Shown here: positions 9,065 through 18,027 of the stretch, piece by piece | Position numbering within the stretch: the first letter of the stretch is position 1 | Layout of the letters: the number at the start of each line of letters is the position of its first letter | DNA from: Brevundimonas sp. | Lineage (GTDB): Bacteria > Pseudomonadota > Alphaproteobacteria > Caulobacterales > Caulobacteraceae | Reading direction: 5' to 3' | Length of the DNA stretch: 61,358 nucleotides | Assembly (NCBI GenBank): GCA_030693575.1 | Contig: JAUYAG010000031.1 | Coordinates: forward strand, 1-61,358 | The notes under the pieces: generated by a model | What the model was told of the DNA's origin: nothing | The model's input: only the letters and a program-made list of their open reading frames with translations | Database searches by the model: none | Made by a program: the position numbers and the translations under genes

Positions 9065-9921
9065 ACTGACGCAACCTTCCGCCGCCGCACGGCCCACCAG
9101 ACGGCGCCGCCGATGACGACGATCGGCAGCAGGACCGAGCCGGCGGTGATCAGGATCGCCAGCATGCCCATCGACAGGCCGAAGGCGTCGCCCAGCGCGC
9201 GGGCGACGGGACGCGTCGGGCTGTCGGCCGCCATGACCCCGCCCTGGCGATAGTCGAGCGTCAGTCGCGCCGACTGGATCCGGTCGTTGAGCGCGCGCAA
9301 CTCGATCTGCTGGGCGTCGTACTGCTGCTGCAACGCGGCCAGCTGGCGCTCGATCTCCAGCCTCTGGGCCATCGTCCCGCCGGAGCGCGCCTGCAGCTGG
9401 CGGATACGCTCGGCAAGGGAGGCGGTGGTCTGTGCGCCGGTGGCGGCCGTATCGATGTCGCGCGTGACGTCCTCGCCGTTGGTGGCGGCTTCATCCAGCC
9501 GGCCGCCGGCGTCCTGCGCGTCCAGCGCCAGTCCGCTCCGGAAGCGATTGATCCACTCAGGCTGGCCGCGCAATTCCAGCCGACCGCCGGGCTCGCGCGA
9601 CGTCCAGTCGGCCCGGGCGGAGATCACCTGACAGTAGCCGGTGCCGGCGGAGACGCAGGCGAGCTCGTGCCGGCTCATCATCTCGGCCCCGCGATCCCGT
9701 GGCAGGGACAGGGCGTAGCGGTAGGCGTAGGCGATCTGGGCCACGGGAGCGAGCGGGGCCGGGCGCGGAGCGACCACTCGGGTGGCGTCTGAAGGCGCCT
9801 CGGCTGCCGCGTCGGCGGCGGGCACCGTTTCGGCTTGAGCCATTTCCGCCTTGTCACTCGCCGGCGAACATCCGGCCAGTACGATCAGGCCGGCCGAGGC
9901 CAGCATCAGAGCCTTGCGCAT
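9061..9921 (-). CDS. DUF4349-type lipoprotein with coiled coil and C-terminal membrane helix
   Basis: 286 residues from the ATG at 9921, which has GGGAG at good spacing; an ATG two codons earlier sits too close to it. Signal peptide with lipobox LAGC (Cys about 18), then a low-complexity Ala/Pro linker, a beta-rich region, a long coiled coil (about 160-215, Gln/Leu-rich), and a hydrophobic segment near 245-270 followed by RRRK. This is the arrangement of DUF4349 (PF14257) proteins. Having both a lipid anchor and a membrane helix suggests it is tethered to the inner membrane facing the periplasm. Function unknown. Confidence 0.8.
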   Translation of the reverse strand: MRKALMLASAGLIVLAGCSPASDKAEMAQAETVPAADAAAEAPSDATRVVAPRPAPLAPVAQIAYAYRYALSLPRDRGAEMMSRHELACVSAGTGYCQVISARADWTSREPGGRLELRGQPEWINRFRSGLALDAQDAGGRLDEAATNGEDVTRDIDTAATGAQTTASLAERIRQLQARSGGTMAQRLEIERQLAALQQQYDAQQIELRALNDRIQSARLTLDYRQGGVMAADSPTRPVARALGDAFGLSMGMLAILITAGSVLLPIVVIGGAVWWAVRRRKVASV

Positions 9922-10082
9922 CGTCATTCTCCCTGTCCCGTGCTGATCACGGTTCCGTGATGACGCGCGTGGATCGCGACGGATTCAGGGCTGGAACCGA
10001 GCGAAACGGCGGCTTGCCATTACGGCCTGTGTGGCGTTCAACGGCACAGGGTCGGCGGGGGAGCCGGCGGGGAAATACGTCC

Positions 10083-11357
10083 ATGTTCAGTGTGCTGAAC
10101 CTTCAGAGCCTGCTGGGGCTGCTCGTGATCGTGGCGGCCTGCTGGGGCCTGTCCGAGAACCGGCGGGTCTTTCCATGGAAGCTGACGCTGGGAGCGATCG
10201 CGGTGCAGGCGGCCCTCGTGCTGGCGCTGTTCGCCATTCCCGGCTCGCAGAACGTCCTGGCAGCCGTCACCGGCGCCGTTGACGGCCTGAACACGGCGAC
10301 CCAACGCGGAACCCAGTTCGTGTTCGGCTATCTGGCCGGGGGCGATCAGCCCTATGCGGTGAGCAACCCGCCCGCCCTGTTCACCTTCGCCTTCCAGGTG
10401 CTGCCGCTGATCCTGGTGATCTCGGCCCTGTCGGCCCTTCTGTGGCACTGGAAGGTTCTGAAGTGGATCACCCACGGCTTCGGCATTCTGTTCCAGCGCA
10501 CCATGGGCCTGGGCGGGGCCTCGGCGCTCGCGGTGGCGGCCAATATCTTCCTCGGCATGATCGAGAGCCCGATCGTGATCCGGGCCTATCTGGACAAGCT
10601 GACCCGGTCCGAGCTGTTCCTGATGATGGTGGTCGGCCTGGCCACCGTGGCGGGGTCGACCATGGTGGCCTACGCCGCCATCCTGGGTCCGGTGCTGCCG
10701 AACGCGGCGGGGCATGTGCTGGTCGCCTCGATCGTCTCGGCACCGGCGGGCATTCTGCTGGCGCGGATCATGATCCCGGAGACGCCGGGGCAGGGCGGCG
10801 CGCACGCCGAATATGACTCCGCGCTCAAGTACGACAGCGCCATCGACGCCATCGTCAAGGGCACCGCCGACGGCCTGATGGTGGTGTTGAACATCTCGGC
10901 GGTGCTGATCGTGTTCGTGGCCCTCGTGGCCCTGGTCAATGTCATGCTGGGCGGCTTCTGGCTGTTCGACGGGCCGGTGACGGTCGAGCGGGTGCTGGGC
11001 TGGCTGTTCATGCCGGTCGCCTGGCTGACGGGCGTGGAATGGTCCGAGGCGGGCAAGGCCGGCTGGCTGCTGGGGGTCAAGCTGACCCTGACCGAGTTCG
11101 TCGCCTTCATCGAACTGGGCAAGGTCCCGGCCGGCGATATGAGCGAGCGGACGCGGATGCTGATGACCTACGCCCTGTGCGGCTTCGCCAATATCGGTTC
11201 GGTCGGGATCACGGTCACGGGTCTGTCGGTGCTGATGCCCGAGCGGCGCGAGGAGGTGCTGGGCATGGTGTGGAAGGCCCTGTTCGCGGGCTTCCTGGCG
11301 ACGCTGATGACCGCCTGCGTGGTCGGGGCCTTGCCGGGGCGCATCTTCGGCCTGTAG
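10083..11357 (+). CDS. CNT-family nucleoside transporter (NupC-like)
   Basis: 424 residues from the ATG at 10083; the frame is open upstream to 9699 but that part lies opposite the divergent lipoprotein gene and is not protein-like. Concentrative nucleoside transporters are ion-coupled importers. N-terminal segment (three helices), Gate domain (middle) and C-terminal domain are recognisable; the substrate-site strings GGASALAVAANIFLGMIESP and ELFLMMVVGLATVAGS, and the C-terminal YALCGFANIGSVGI, are family hallmarks. About ten membrane segments. A GST gene follows 26 bases downstream. Nucleoside selectivity cannot be fixed from sequence. Confidence 0.92.
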   Translation: MFSVLNLQSLLGLLVIVAACWGLSENRRVFPWKLTLGAIAVQAALVLALFAIPGSQNVLAAVTGAVDGLNTATQRGTQFVFGYLAGGDQPYAVSNPPALFTFAFQVLPLILVISALSALLWHWKVLKWITHGFGILFQRTMGLGGASALAVAANIFLGMIESPIVIRAYLDKLTRSELFLMMVVGLATVAGSTMVAYAAILGPVLPNAAGHVLVASIVSAPAGILLARIMIPETPGQGGAHAEYDSALKYDSAIDAIVKGTADGLMVVLNISAVLIVFVALVALVNVMLGGFWLFDGPVTVERVLGWLFMPVAWLTGVEWSEAGKAGWLLGVKLTLTEFVAFIELGKVPAGDMSERTRMLMTYALCGFANIGSVGITVTGLSVLMPERREEVLGMVWKALFAGFLATLMTACVVGALPGRIFGL

Positions 11358-11383
11358 CGTTGCAATAAGCAACGGAGACCCGG

Positions 11384-12004
11384 ATGAAACTCTACACCTC
11401 CCACCGCGCGCCCAACCCGCGTCGGGTCCGCTGGGTGATGGCCGAGAAAGGGATCGAGGACGTCGAGGTCATCGAGGTCGACATCCTGACCGGCGAGCAC
11501 AAGACGCCCGAATATCGCGCCCGCGTGGGCGTGCCGCACGTGCCGGCGCTGGAGCTGGACGACGGGACCACGATCTCGGAATCGGTCGCCATCTGCCGGT
11601 ATCTGGAGGCCCTCTATCCCGAGCCTAACCTGTTCGGCCGCGACGCGCGCGAACTGGCGGTGATCGAGATGTGGACGCGCCGCTGCGAATTCTATCTGGC
11701 CAATCCGATCATGCTCAGCGTGCGTCACTCGCACCCGGCGCTGGCGGCGCTGGAGGCGGTCCAGATCCCGCAGCTGGCCGAGTACAACCGGGTCGCCGCC
11801 GAGAAATTCATGAAGACCCTGGACCGCCGGCTGGCGGACCATGAATTCCTCGCCGTTGACCGGTTCACCATCGCGGACGTCGTCGCCGTGGTCGGCCTGG
11901 ATTTCGCGCGGCTGATCAAATACCGGCCGCCAGAGGAGCTGACCCATCTGGCGCGCTGGCTGGCCGAATGCCGGGCCCGGCCCGCGGCGGCGGCGGGCGC
12001 CTAG
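11384..12004 (+). CDS. Glutathione S-transferase family protein
   Basis: 206 residues. N-terminal thioredoxin-like domain with SHRAPNPRRVRWVMAEKG and the cis-Pro strand VPHVPALEL, followed by the glutathione gamma-glutamyl binding ISESVAICRYLE; C-terminal all-helical domain with the N-capping box FTIADVVAVV. GST superfamily membership is certain; the class and substrate are not. It follows the nucleoside transporter after 26 bases with its own GGAG, and ends 4 bases before the convergent ATP-grasp gene. Confidence 0.9.
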   Translation: MKLYTSHRAPNPRRVRWVMAEKGIEDVEVIEVDILTGEHKTPEYRARVGVPHVPALELDDGTTISESVAICRYLEALYPEPNLFGRDARELAVIEMWTRRCEFYLANPIMLSVRHSHPALAALEAVQIPQLAEYNRVAAEKFMKTLDRRLADHEFLAVDRFTIADVVAVVGLDFARLIKYRPPEELTHLARWLAECRARPAAAAGA

Positions 12005-12008
12005 GCCG

Positions 12009-13172
12009 TCAGTCCGGCGGGTCGAGGGGGCGGCCGTTCCACTCGATGTCGGCGGTCATGGCCGCGGTGAGCGAGCGGCCGGTGCGGAGCGCGCGGAGGC
12101 CGAAGACTGCGGCGTCGACGAGGGCTCCCAGAACAGGTCCAGGGTCTCCCGGGGCGGCTACGGCGTCTGACCCCTGCCGCCTTTGCGCTCGCCAGTCCGC
12201 CAGCCGCCGGTCCCGCAGGGCGGTCGGCAGGCCGTGGAGCCACAGCGCTGGCGACAGATGGCAGGAACCGGAGAGCGGTCGGGCGGCGTCGCTTCCCATC
12301 AGCGCCCGGCCGAACCCGGCGCTGCGGCCGAACAGGTGGGTGCCGCTGGTCGTACGCGGATTGCATTCGATCAGCCACGGCTGGCCCCCGGCGTCGAGGA
12401 TGGCGTCGCAGGCGATCTGGCCCGTCCCGGCGAAGGCGGCGAGGGCCTCGGCCATGGGGCGCAGCCGCGCGGTCATCGCCGGCGGCAGGGGCCGGAAGAC
12501 GTAGCTGGCGCCGCCGGACAGCCGCCAGTCCGAGCCATAGGCGCAGAAGGCCGACACCCGGCCCTGATGGCAGAGGGCGTAGAAGCTGACCTCCTCACCG
12601 GTGATGCGACGCTGGGCGACCCAGGGTGCCTCCGGCGAGGGTGCCAGGGCGGCCAGGGCGGCGGGCGTCGGCGCGATCAGGGTACGGGCGCCGAAGCGCG
12701 ACCAGACCGGCTTGAACACATGGTCGGCAGTGGCACCGGAGAACGCCGCAAGCGCTGCTTGGTCGACGATCTCGGTGGTTTCAGGGACGGGCAGGCCGAC
12801 CCGACCGCACAGGGCGGCGAAGCGGTCCTTGGCGTGCAGGGTTGCCAGCCGGTCCGGCAGCGGAGCGAACACCCGGTCGGAAAAACCGTCAGCCTCCGCG
12901 AGGGCGGCGAGATGGAACACCTCCTCGCAGGTCGGGATGATGCGCACGGGATCGAGCCGTTCGATCAGGCCGCGGATGTCGCGGGCGAAGTCGGCGGGGC
13001 GCCCGACCGGCGAGGCATGGCGATGCACCGGTCCGGCGGTGCGGGACATCCGTGCGACCCAGGCCGGACTGCAGTCGGCCAGATGCGGCTCATAGCCGGC
13101 GGCGCGCAGGCTGCGGGCGATGTCCAGCGCCGCCACGGCCCGGGCACCGGTGATCAGGACCCGCTCAGCCAT
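12009..13172 (-). CDS. ATP-grasp domain protein (last gene of KAS III-SDR-MBL-adenylase operon)
   Basis: 387 residues. N-terminal pre-ATP-grasp Rossmann-like domain starting VLITGARAVAALDIARSL, central ATP-grasp fold with the ATP-site lysine in HVFKPVWSRFG and the QRRITGEEVSFYAL strand, and metal-binding residues in WLIECNPRTTSGTHLF. ATP-grasp enzymes join a carboxylate to an amine or thiol through an acyl phosphate. The substrate is unknown. Its start overlaps the adenylate-forming gene by 8 bases, so it belongs to the same operon, where it could attach an amine or amino acid to an acyl product. That role is inference. Confidence 0.85.
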   Translation of the reverse strand: MAERVLITGARAVAALDIARSLRAAGYEPHLADCSPAWVARMSRTAGPVHRHASPVGRPADFARDIRGLIERLDPVRIIPTCEEVFHLAALAEADGFSDRVFAPLPDRLATLHAKDRFAALCGRVGLPVPETTEIVDQAALAAFSGATADHVFKPVWSRFGARTLIAPTPAALAALAPSPEAPWVAQRRITGEEVSFYALCHQGRVSAFCAYGSDWRLSGGASYVFRPLPPAMTARLRPMAEALAAFAGTGQIACDAILDAGGQPWLIECNPRTTSGTHLFGRSAGFGRALMGSDAARPLSGSCHLSPALWLHGLPTALRDRRLADWRAQRRQGSDAVAAPGDPGPVLGALVDAAVFGLRALRTGRSLTAAMTADIEWNGRPLDPPD

Positions 13173-14415
13173 CGGTCCAGCGCACCCGCCGCCGTTTGAC
13201 GCCTTCCTGCGTCGGGCGGCCGCCGGCGATGACCGGGACCTTCACACCGTGCGTCGCGAGCAAGGTCGCCACAGCCGATCGGACGGCCTCCAACCGATCC
13301 GGTTCGGCCTCGACCATGACGCCGCCCGGCGAGGCGACGGCGCGCCAGTCCTGATCCGGGCCGAGAGCGCCACTGACGGCGGTCTCGATCTCGCGCGGGC
13401 AGATCACGGTGCCGGGCCAGCGCCACAGGTCCTCCAGCCGGCCCTCGACCGGCTGCACGGCGGTCAGGGGCGAGCCGCAGGGGCAGGGCGCGGCCAGCGG
13501 CTCCAGAAGATCGGGCAGGCGGACGCGGATCATCGGCTGGGTGGTGCGGCGCAGGTCGGTGACGATCGGCAGGAAGCGGTCGGTCCCCGGCACAGCCTCG
13601 CGCTCGATGATCAGGACGTCCTCGTTGAGGTGCAGCGTCCCGAAGCGGCAGGCCGCGCCGAGGAAGCCCTCGGTGGCCTGATAGATGGGGTCGGGCCGGA
13701 CCCCGAGGGCCGCGCCGATCCAGCCGTGCTCGGCCTCGCCCATCGGCTCGGCGCCATAGAACAGGCGGCGCAGCGGCCATGGCCGGTCCGTGCGTCGCGC
13801 GAGATCGGTCAGCACCTGCGTCGGGGCGATCAGCACGTCGGGGGCGAAGGCCCGCAGACGCTCGAACCGCTCGGGGGCCGAGACGTCGAGGCCGACGAAC
13901 AGGAAGCGGAACGGCCCTGTCTCGCTGATGTCGCCGTACAGCTGGTTGTCGGCTCGCAGACACAGGGCGATCCGTGTGGGGTGCAGCAGGGCGTCGGCGG
14001 CGAGCAGGCGGGCGAGGATATGGCCGATCCAGCCGCCGCGCTCGGCGGCGCTGGTCACGAACAGGCCGCGCCGTCCCGAAGAACCGGTGGAGAAGCCGGC
14101 GACGATCCCGGGCCGGACCTCGCCGGATCCGCCGGTCTCTGCCGCGAGGGCGGCGGCCTCGGTTTCGGCCCGGGTCAGGCCGAGGGTGTTCCAGCCGTCG
14201 AAGCGTTCGCGCAGAACATCGGGCGACAGGATCGGAAAGTCGGCCAGCGGGCGGCCCACGAGGCCGCTGACCGCCGGGGTGCGGGCCACGACGGGGGTCA
14301 TCGCTCGCCAGAGCCGGGCCTGGCGGGCCTCGATGTCGTTGCGCGACCGCAGCCTCCAGCCGCTCCATCGGGCCCCGAGCCAGGCCCGCAGGACCGCGAT
14401 CCGGTCAGTCGGCAC
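13165..14415 (-). CDS. F390 synthetase/CapK-like adenylate-forming enzyme
   Basis: 416 residues from a GTG. Related to the phenylacetate-CoA ligase/CapK/coenzyme F390 synthetase group of ANL adenylating enzymes, here often annotated F390 synthetase-related. Evidence is the phosphate-binding loop AGFSTGSSGRRGLFV (about 107-121), the YQATEGF motif (A5-like, near residue 245), and a CPCGS cysteine pair typical of the paaK group. No coenzyme F420 genes are present, so F390 formation is not the likely role. It overlaps the MBL gene by 11 bases and the ATP-grasp gene by 8. It probably activates a carboxylic acid made by the upstream ketosynthase, as OleC-type enzymes do; that is inference. Confidence 0.8.
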   Translation of the reverse strand: MPTDRIAVLRAWLGARWSGWRLRSRNDIEARQARLWRAMTPVVARTPAVSGLVGRPLADFPILSPDVLRERFDGWNTLGLTRAETEAAALAAETGGSGEVRPGIVAGFSTGSSGRRGLFVTSAAERGGWIGHILARLLAADALLHPTRIALCLRADNQLYGDISETGPFRFLFVGLDVSAPERFERLRAFAPDVLIAPTQVLTDLARRTDRPWPLRRLFYGAEPMGEAEHGWIGAALGVRPDPIYQATEGFLGAACRFGTLHLNEDVLIIEREAVPGTDRFLPIVTDLRRTTQPMIRVRLPDLLEPLAAPCPCGSPLTAVQPVEGRLEDLWRWPGTVICPREIETAVSGALGPDQDWRAVASPGGVMVEAEPDRLEAVRSAVATLLATHGVKVPVIAGGRPTQEGVKRRRVRWTDG

Positions 14416-15247
14416 GGCACGTCTCGATCCCGACCTCGCCGCAGTGGGAGGGCGTGACGATCAGGTCGGGATTACGCGCCCAGAGCCGGTGCAGGGCGTG
14501 CAGGGTCCCGCGATAGGGCCCGGTCTCTCCCAGCAGGGCGGTGGTCAGGCGCGGCGGGGGGGCGTTGTCCCGCACGGCACCGCTGGACCAGGCGGCGTCG
14601 GCGATCAGGAAGCGGGTCCGGTCGTCGTTCTGCCGCACCAGAAGACCCCAGTGGCCGGGGCAGTGGCCGGGCAGCTGGACGGCCAGCAGGGCGCCGTCTC
14701 CGAGCAGGTCCGCGCCGGTCTCGAACGGGGCCATGTCCGGGCCGAGCGGGACCCGCGGACGATCCTCGAAGAAGACCGCGCGGGCGTCGATGTCGGCCGG
14801 GGCGAGGGCCGCCAGCACGCCACGGCGGACGCGAGAGACCCGGCCCTTGCGCTGGACCTCCGCCAGCCCGGCGCGGGCGCAGACAATGCGGGCATTGGGG
14901 AAGCGGGTCAGGCCGGCGATGTGATCGCCATGGAAATGGGAGACGACGACGGCGCGGATATCTTCCGGTGTGAAGCCGAAGGCCGGCAGCTGGTCGGCGA
15001 CGGCCTGCCCCGGCGCGAGGCTGACCGGCGTGGTCCAGCGGTAGAGGCGTTCGGGGAAGGGCTCGGTGGCGGCGAAGAAGGCCGGGTCGTAGCCGGTGTC
15101 GAACAGGATCGGCCCTTCATCGGGATGGACGATCAGGGCCGCCAGCGCCGGAAAGACGGCTGGTGCCAGGCCCGCGTCATGGCGGGTCATGACGGCGGGA
15201 TGCGAACAGGACCCGGCGCGCAGGATATGGACGCGGCAGCGCTTCAC
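14405..15247 (-). CDS. MBL-fold metallo-hydrolase (AHL-lactonase-like)
   Basis: 280 residues from a GTG at 15247 that overlaps the upstream stop in a GTGA junction; the longer open frame to 15418 lies inside the upstream gene. Dinuclear metal site: HFHGDH in VVVSHFHGDHIAGL, next His in LPGHCPGHWGLLV, bridging Asp in LIADAAW, last His in TPSHCGE. The order resembles AiiA/AttM-type lactonases, and a lactone ester bond is a plausible target. In an Ole-like operon such an enzyme could open or remove a beta-lactone. Substrate assignment is inference; the metal site is seen directly. Confidence 0.85.
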   Translation of the reverse strand: MKRCRVHILRAGSCSHPAVMTRHDAGLAPAVFPALAALIVHPDEGPILFDTGYDPAFFAATEPFPERLYRWTTPVSLAPGQAVADQLPAFGFTPEDIRAVVVSHFHGDHIAGLTRFPNARIVCARAGLAEVQRKGRVSRVRRGVLAALAPADIDARAVFFEDRPRVPLGPDMAPFETGADLLGDGALLAVQLPGHCPGHWGLLVRQNDDRTRFLIADAAWSSGAVRDNAPPPRLTTALLGETGPYRGTLHALHRLWARNPDLIVTPSHCGEVGIETCRAD

Positions 15248-16233
15248 GACGCCGCCAGTCCGGGCGCGACCGCCAGCGCGGTCTCCACCGCATCGTGGGC
15301 CGGCACATAGCCGAGCAGGCGACGGGCCTTGCCGAGGTCGAAGGTCTGCGACCAGGCCAGGGTGGACAGGGTGTAGGGCGTCAGCACGGGCTCGGGCTGG
15401 CCCGGCAGGATGCGGCACAGGGCGTCGGCCCCGACCGACAGGGCCTGACCCACGGGCAGGGGGATGGAAACGATGCGGACCTCGACGCCGAGCGCCTGAC
15501 CCAGCCGACCGACGAGATCGCGGACCGGCAGCGGCCGCCCGCCGGTGATGTTGATCGCCTGACCGCCCGCCGCTTCGCGATGGACGTCGGCCAGGCGGAT
15601 CGCGCGGGCCGCGTCCCGGACATCGGTCATCTCGACCAGCGCCCGCCCGTTGCGGAACAGCGGGAAACGCCCGCGCTTCACCAGCCGCAGGATGCGGGGC
15701 AGCAGGACCGCATCATCCGGCCCGATGATGGCGCGCGGGCGGATGGACACGGTGCGGAAGTCGGGCGCATCCGCCGCGACCACGAGCCGTTCGGCCTCGC
15801 CCTTGGTGCGGGAATAGGCGTTCAGCGGGCGCGCGGGCCAGGGCGTGTCCTCGGTCAGTCCGGTCTGGTCGGCCCAGCGGGCATAGACCGAGGGGGAGGA
15901 GACGAAGACGAACGACCCGACGCCAGCCCTCTGCGCGGCGGCGAGCAGATCGCGGGTCAGGTCCACATTCGCCCGCTGGAAGTCGGCGTCGGGGCCCCAG
16001 GGACTCGACAGGGCGGCGGCGTGGAAGACCACATCCATGTGCTTGCACAGCCTGTCCGGACCCAGCTCGAACAGGTCGCCCGTCAGGGTCTCGGCCCCCA
16101 TCGCGCGCAGGCGGTCAATGGCCGCGGGACTGCGGCCGGCGGCCAGCACGGTGTAGCCGTCATCCAGCAGGGCCTGCGTCAGGGTCAGCCCGAGGCCGCC
16201 GGTCGCGCCGGTGACGAGCGCGCGCCGGCTCAC
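15244..16233 (-). CDS. Extended SDR / NAD-dependent epimerase-dehydratase (OleD-like)
   Basis: 329 residues from a GTG overlapping the ketosynthase stop by 4 bases. Rossmann motif TGATGGLGLTLTQ, the FHAAALSSPWG strand, catalytic serine region VSSPSVYA and YSRTK holding the Tyr-x-x-x-Lys pair. The pattern resembles the 3-beta-HSD/OleD branch of extended SDRs, which reduce 2-alkyl-3-oxo acids. Placed directly behind a ketosynthase III, it is the natural candidate to reduce a beta-keto product. A sugar-nucleotide epimerase role is possible but no sugar genes are near. Confidence 0.85.
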   Translation of the reverse strand: MSRRALVTGATGGLGLTLTQALLDDGYTVLAAGRSPAAIDRLRAMGAETLTGDLFELGPDRLCKHMDVVFHAAALSSPWGPDADFQRANVDLTRDLLAAAQRAGVGSFVFVSSPSVYARWADQTGLTEDTPWPARPLNAYSRTKGEAERLVVAADAPDFRTVSIRPRAIIGPDDAVLLPRILRLVKRGRFPLFRNGRALVEMTDVRDAARAIRLADVHREAAGGQAINITGGRPLPVRDLVGRLGQALGVEVRIVSIPLPVGQALSVGADALCRILPGQPEPVLTPYTLSTLAWSQTFDLGKARRLLGYVPAHDAVETALAVAPGLAAS

Positions 16234-17225
16234 GTCCGCAGCACCATGGCGGCGAGGCTGATTCCCGCCGCCGTGCCCACAAGCAGGACGGTCTTGCCGG
16301 GGCCCAGCCGCCCGGTCGCATGGGCTTCGACGAGGACCGTCGGCAGGGAGGCTGCGATCTGGTTGCCCGTGGTGGCGAAGATGTCGACCACCCGGTCCGG
16401 ATCGCCGCCCATCAGCCGGCGGGCGTGTTCGATCGCGGGCCGGCTGGCCTGGTGGCCGACGATGACATCGACGCTCTCGCGGGTCAGACCCGCCTCGCCG
16501 AGGACGCGGTCGATCAGGGCGGGCAGGGTTTTCGAGGCGGCCTTGAAGATGCCGAAGGGGTCCATGCGGAAGCGGGCGCCGACGGTGAACGCTTCCAGTC
16601 CGTCCTCCAGTCGAACGCGGGTTCCGCCGGATCGGAGGGAGGCCAGATCCTTGCCCGCGCCATAGGTCTCGAAACCGCGGGCCAGCAACCCCGGACCATG
16701 GAGATCGTCGCCGGCCTCGACGCAGACCGCCGCTGCGCCGTCGCCGAAGATGGCGGCGGAGGCGGGTGTGTCCCAGTCCAGTCCGCAGGAGGCGATGTCG
16801 CTGGACACGATCAGGGCGCGGCGGAAACGGCCGGCGGCGAAGCCCATGGCGACGACGTCGAGCGCGGCGGCGAACGACAGGCAGGTCTGGTTGACGTCAA
16901 AAGCCCGGATGCCGGACTGGCCCAGCCCAAGCGCCTCCTGGATCAGGACCGAGGCGCCGGGGATGGGCTGTTCCATGACCCCGCAGGCGCCGATCAGCAC
17001 ATCGAGGTCGCCCGGCTCCCAGCCCGCCATCGCGAGGGCCCGCCTTGCGGCCTCGGCGCCCATCATGGAGGTGGTCTCGTCGGGGGCGGCCACGCCGCGC
17101 GAGGCGATGCCGAACTGTGCCTCGGTCCAGCCCGGCGGCTGGCCGAAGACGACGTCCAGCGCCTGCGACGGCCGTTGTTCACGCGGGGAATACGCCCCAA
17201 GGCCGGCCAGGATCATTGGCGTCAT
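16230..17225 (-). CDS. 3-oxoacyl-ACP synthase III family protein (FabH/OleA-like)
   Basis: 331-residue thiolase-fold condensing enzyme. The full catalytic triad is present: Cys115 in FDVNQTCLSFAAAL, His258 in VIVGHQAS and Asn288 in TTGNQIAASLP. The second position of the HQA motif is followed by Ser, not Asn as in housekeeping FabH, and the sequence around 190-235 is unlike FabH, so it is probably a specialised ketosynthase (OleA-like or a diverged KAS III). First gene of a five-gene overlapping operon. Start ATG at 17225; an ATG three codons on is possible. It makes a C-C bond between acyl thioesters; substrates are unknown. Confidence 0.85.
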   Translation of the reverse strand: MTPMILAGLGAYSPREQRPSQALDVVFGQPPGWTEAQFGIASRGVAAPDETTSMMGAEAARRALAMAGWEPGDLDVLIGACGVMEQPIPGASVLIQEALGLGQSGIRAFDVNQTCLSFAAALDVVAMGFAAGRFRRALIVSSDIASCGLDWDTPASAAIFGDGAAAVCVEAGDDLHGPGLLARGFETYGAGKDLASLRSGGTRVRLEDGLEAFTVGARFRMDPFGIFKAASKTLPALIDRVLGEAGLTRESVDVIVGHQASRPAIEHARRLMGGDPDRVVDIFATTGNQIAASLPTVLVEAHATGRLGPGKTVLLVGTAAGISLAAMVLRT

Positions 17226-17271
17226 AGGGTCAGGTTAGCCTTGCCGCAGGGGCTCGTCCATGCGGGCGATG

Positions 17272-17979
17272 TCAGTCCTGATGCTCGATGACATGCCGGC
17301 CACGCACCATCCGGACATAAGGCAGGGGCCGGTCCGGATGAGACAGGCGCTCGCCCACCTCGCCCAGCACGAAGCGGGTGATGGCGGGGAGGTCCAGCGA
17401 TCGGGTGTCGGCCAGCGGCAGCCAGGCGATCTCGTCCAGTTCGCCCGAACCGGCGGTCGGCTCGGGATGCAGCAGGGCCCTTGCGTCGGCCATGAAGAAG
17501 CGGGCGTCGAAGCGGCGGGTCCGTCCCGGCGGGGTGATGGCGCGGGCGACATAGGACAGGGCGGCCAGATCGGGCAGGGCCCCGACCGCCCGGAATTCGC
17601 GCCACGAACCGGCGACGGAGGCGATCGGCGCGGGCTCGGCAAGGAGCAGGCCGGTCTCCTCGAAGGTCTCGCGCACGGCGGCCAGGGCCAGGGCGCGGGC
17701 GCGGCGGGCGGGCACCTCGCGCATCAGCCGGGCGGTGTCCGGTCCGGGCAGGTCATTGGCCGAGGCGGCGGCGAAGTCAGACCGTTCGATCCGCCCGCCG
17801 GGGAAGACCCATTTGGCGGCCATGAAGACGTGGCCGGGCGCGCGGCGGCCCATCAGCACCTCGGCCTCGCCCTTGCGGACGCGGGTCAGGATCAGGGTGG
17901 CGGCGTCCTTCGGCGTCTGTCGGCCGCCCACGCGCGGCGCGTCGGTGAGGTCGCGGGTCGAGTCGAAAGGCGTGGCCAT
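17272..17979 (-). CDS. NUDIX hydrolase with split Nudix box (NUDT19-like)
   Basis: 235 residues from the ATG at 17979, five codons inside the longest frame. The Nudix box is interrupted: the Gly-containing half is WVFPGGRIE (about residues 57-66) and the catalytic half AVRETFEETGLLL lies some 40 residues later. Such an insertion is known from the NUDT19/RP2 branch, which hydrolyses CoA and acyl-CoA. The catalytic REXXEE residues are intact. It stands 46 bases upstream of the ketosynthase operon on the same strand, so cotranscription is possible. A CoA-diphosphatase role is inference from the insertion. Confidence 0.85.
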   Translation of the reverse strand: MATPFDSTRDLTDAPRVGGRQTPKDAATLILTRVRKGEAEVLMGRRAPGHVFMAAKWVFPGGRIERSDFAAASANDLPGPDTARLMREVPARRARALALAAVRETFEETGLLLAEPAPIASVAGSWREFRAVGALPDLAALSYVARAITPPGRTRRFDARFFMADARALLHPEPTAGSGELDEIAWLPLADTRSLDLPAITRFVLGEVGERLSHPDRPLPYVRMVRGRHVIEHQD

Positions 17980-18027
17980 GCCCGGCCATAGCACGCGCTC
18001 CGGCCGGCGGACGACTGACCAATCCGA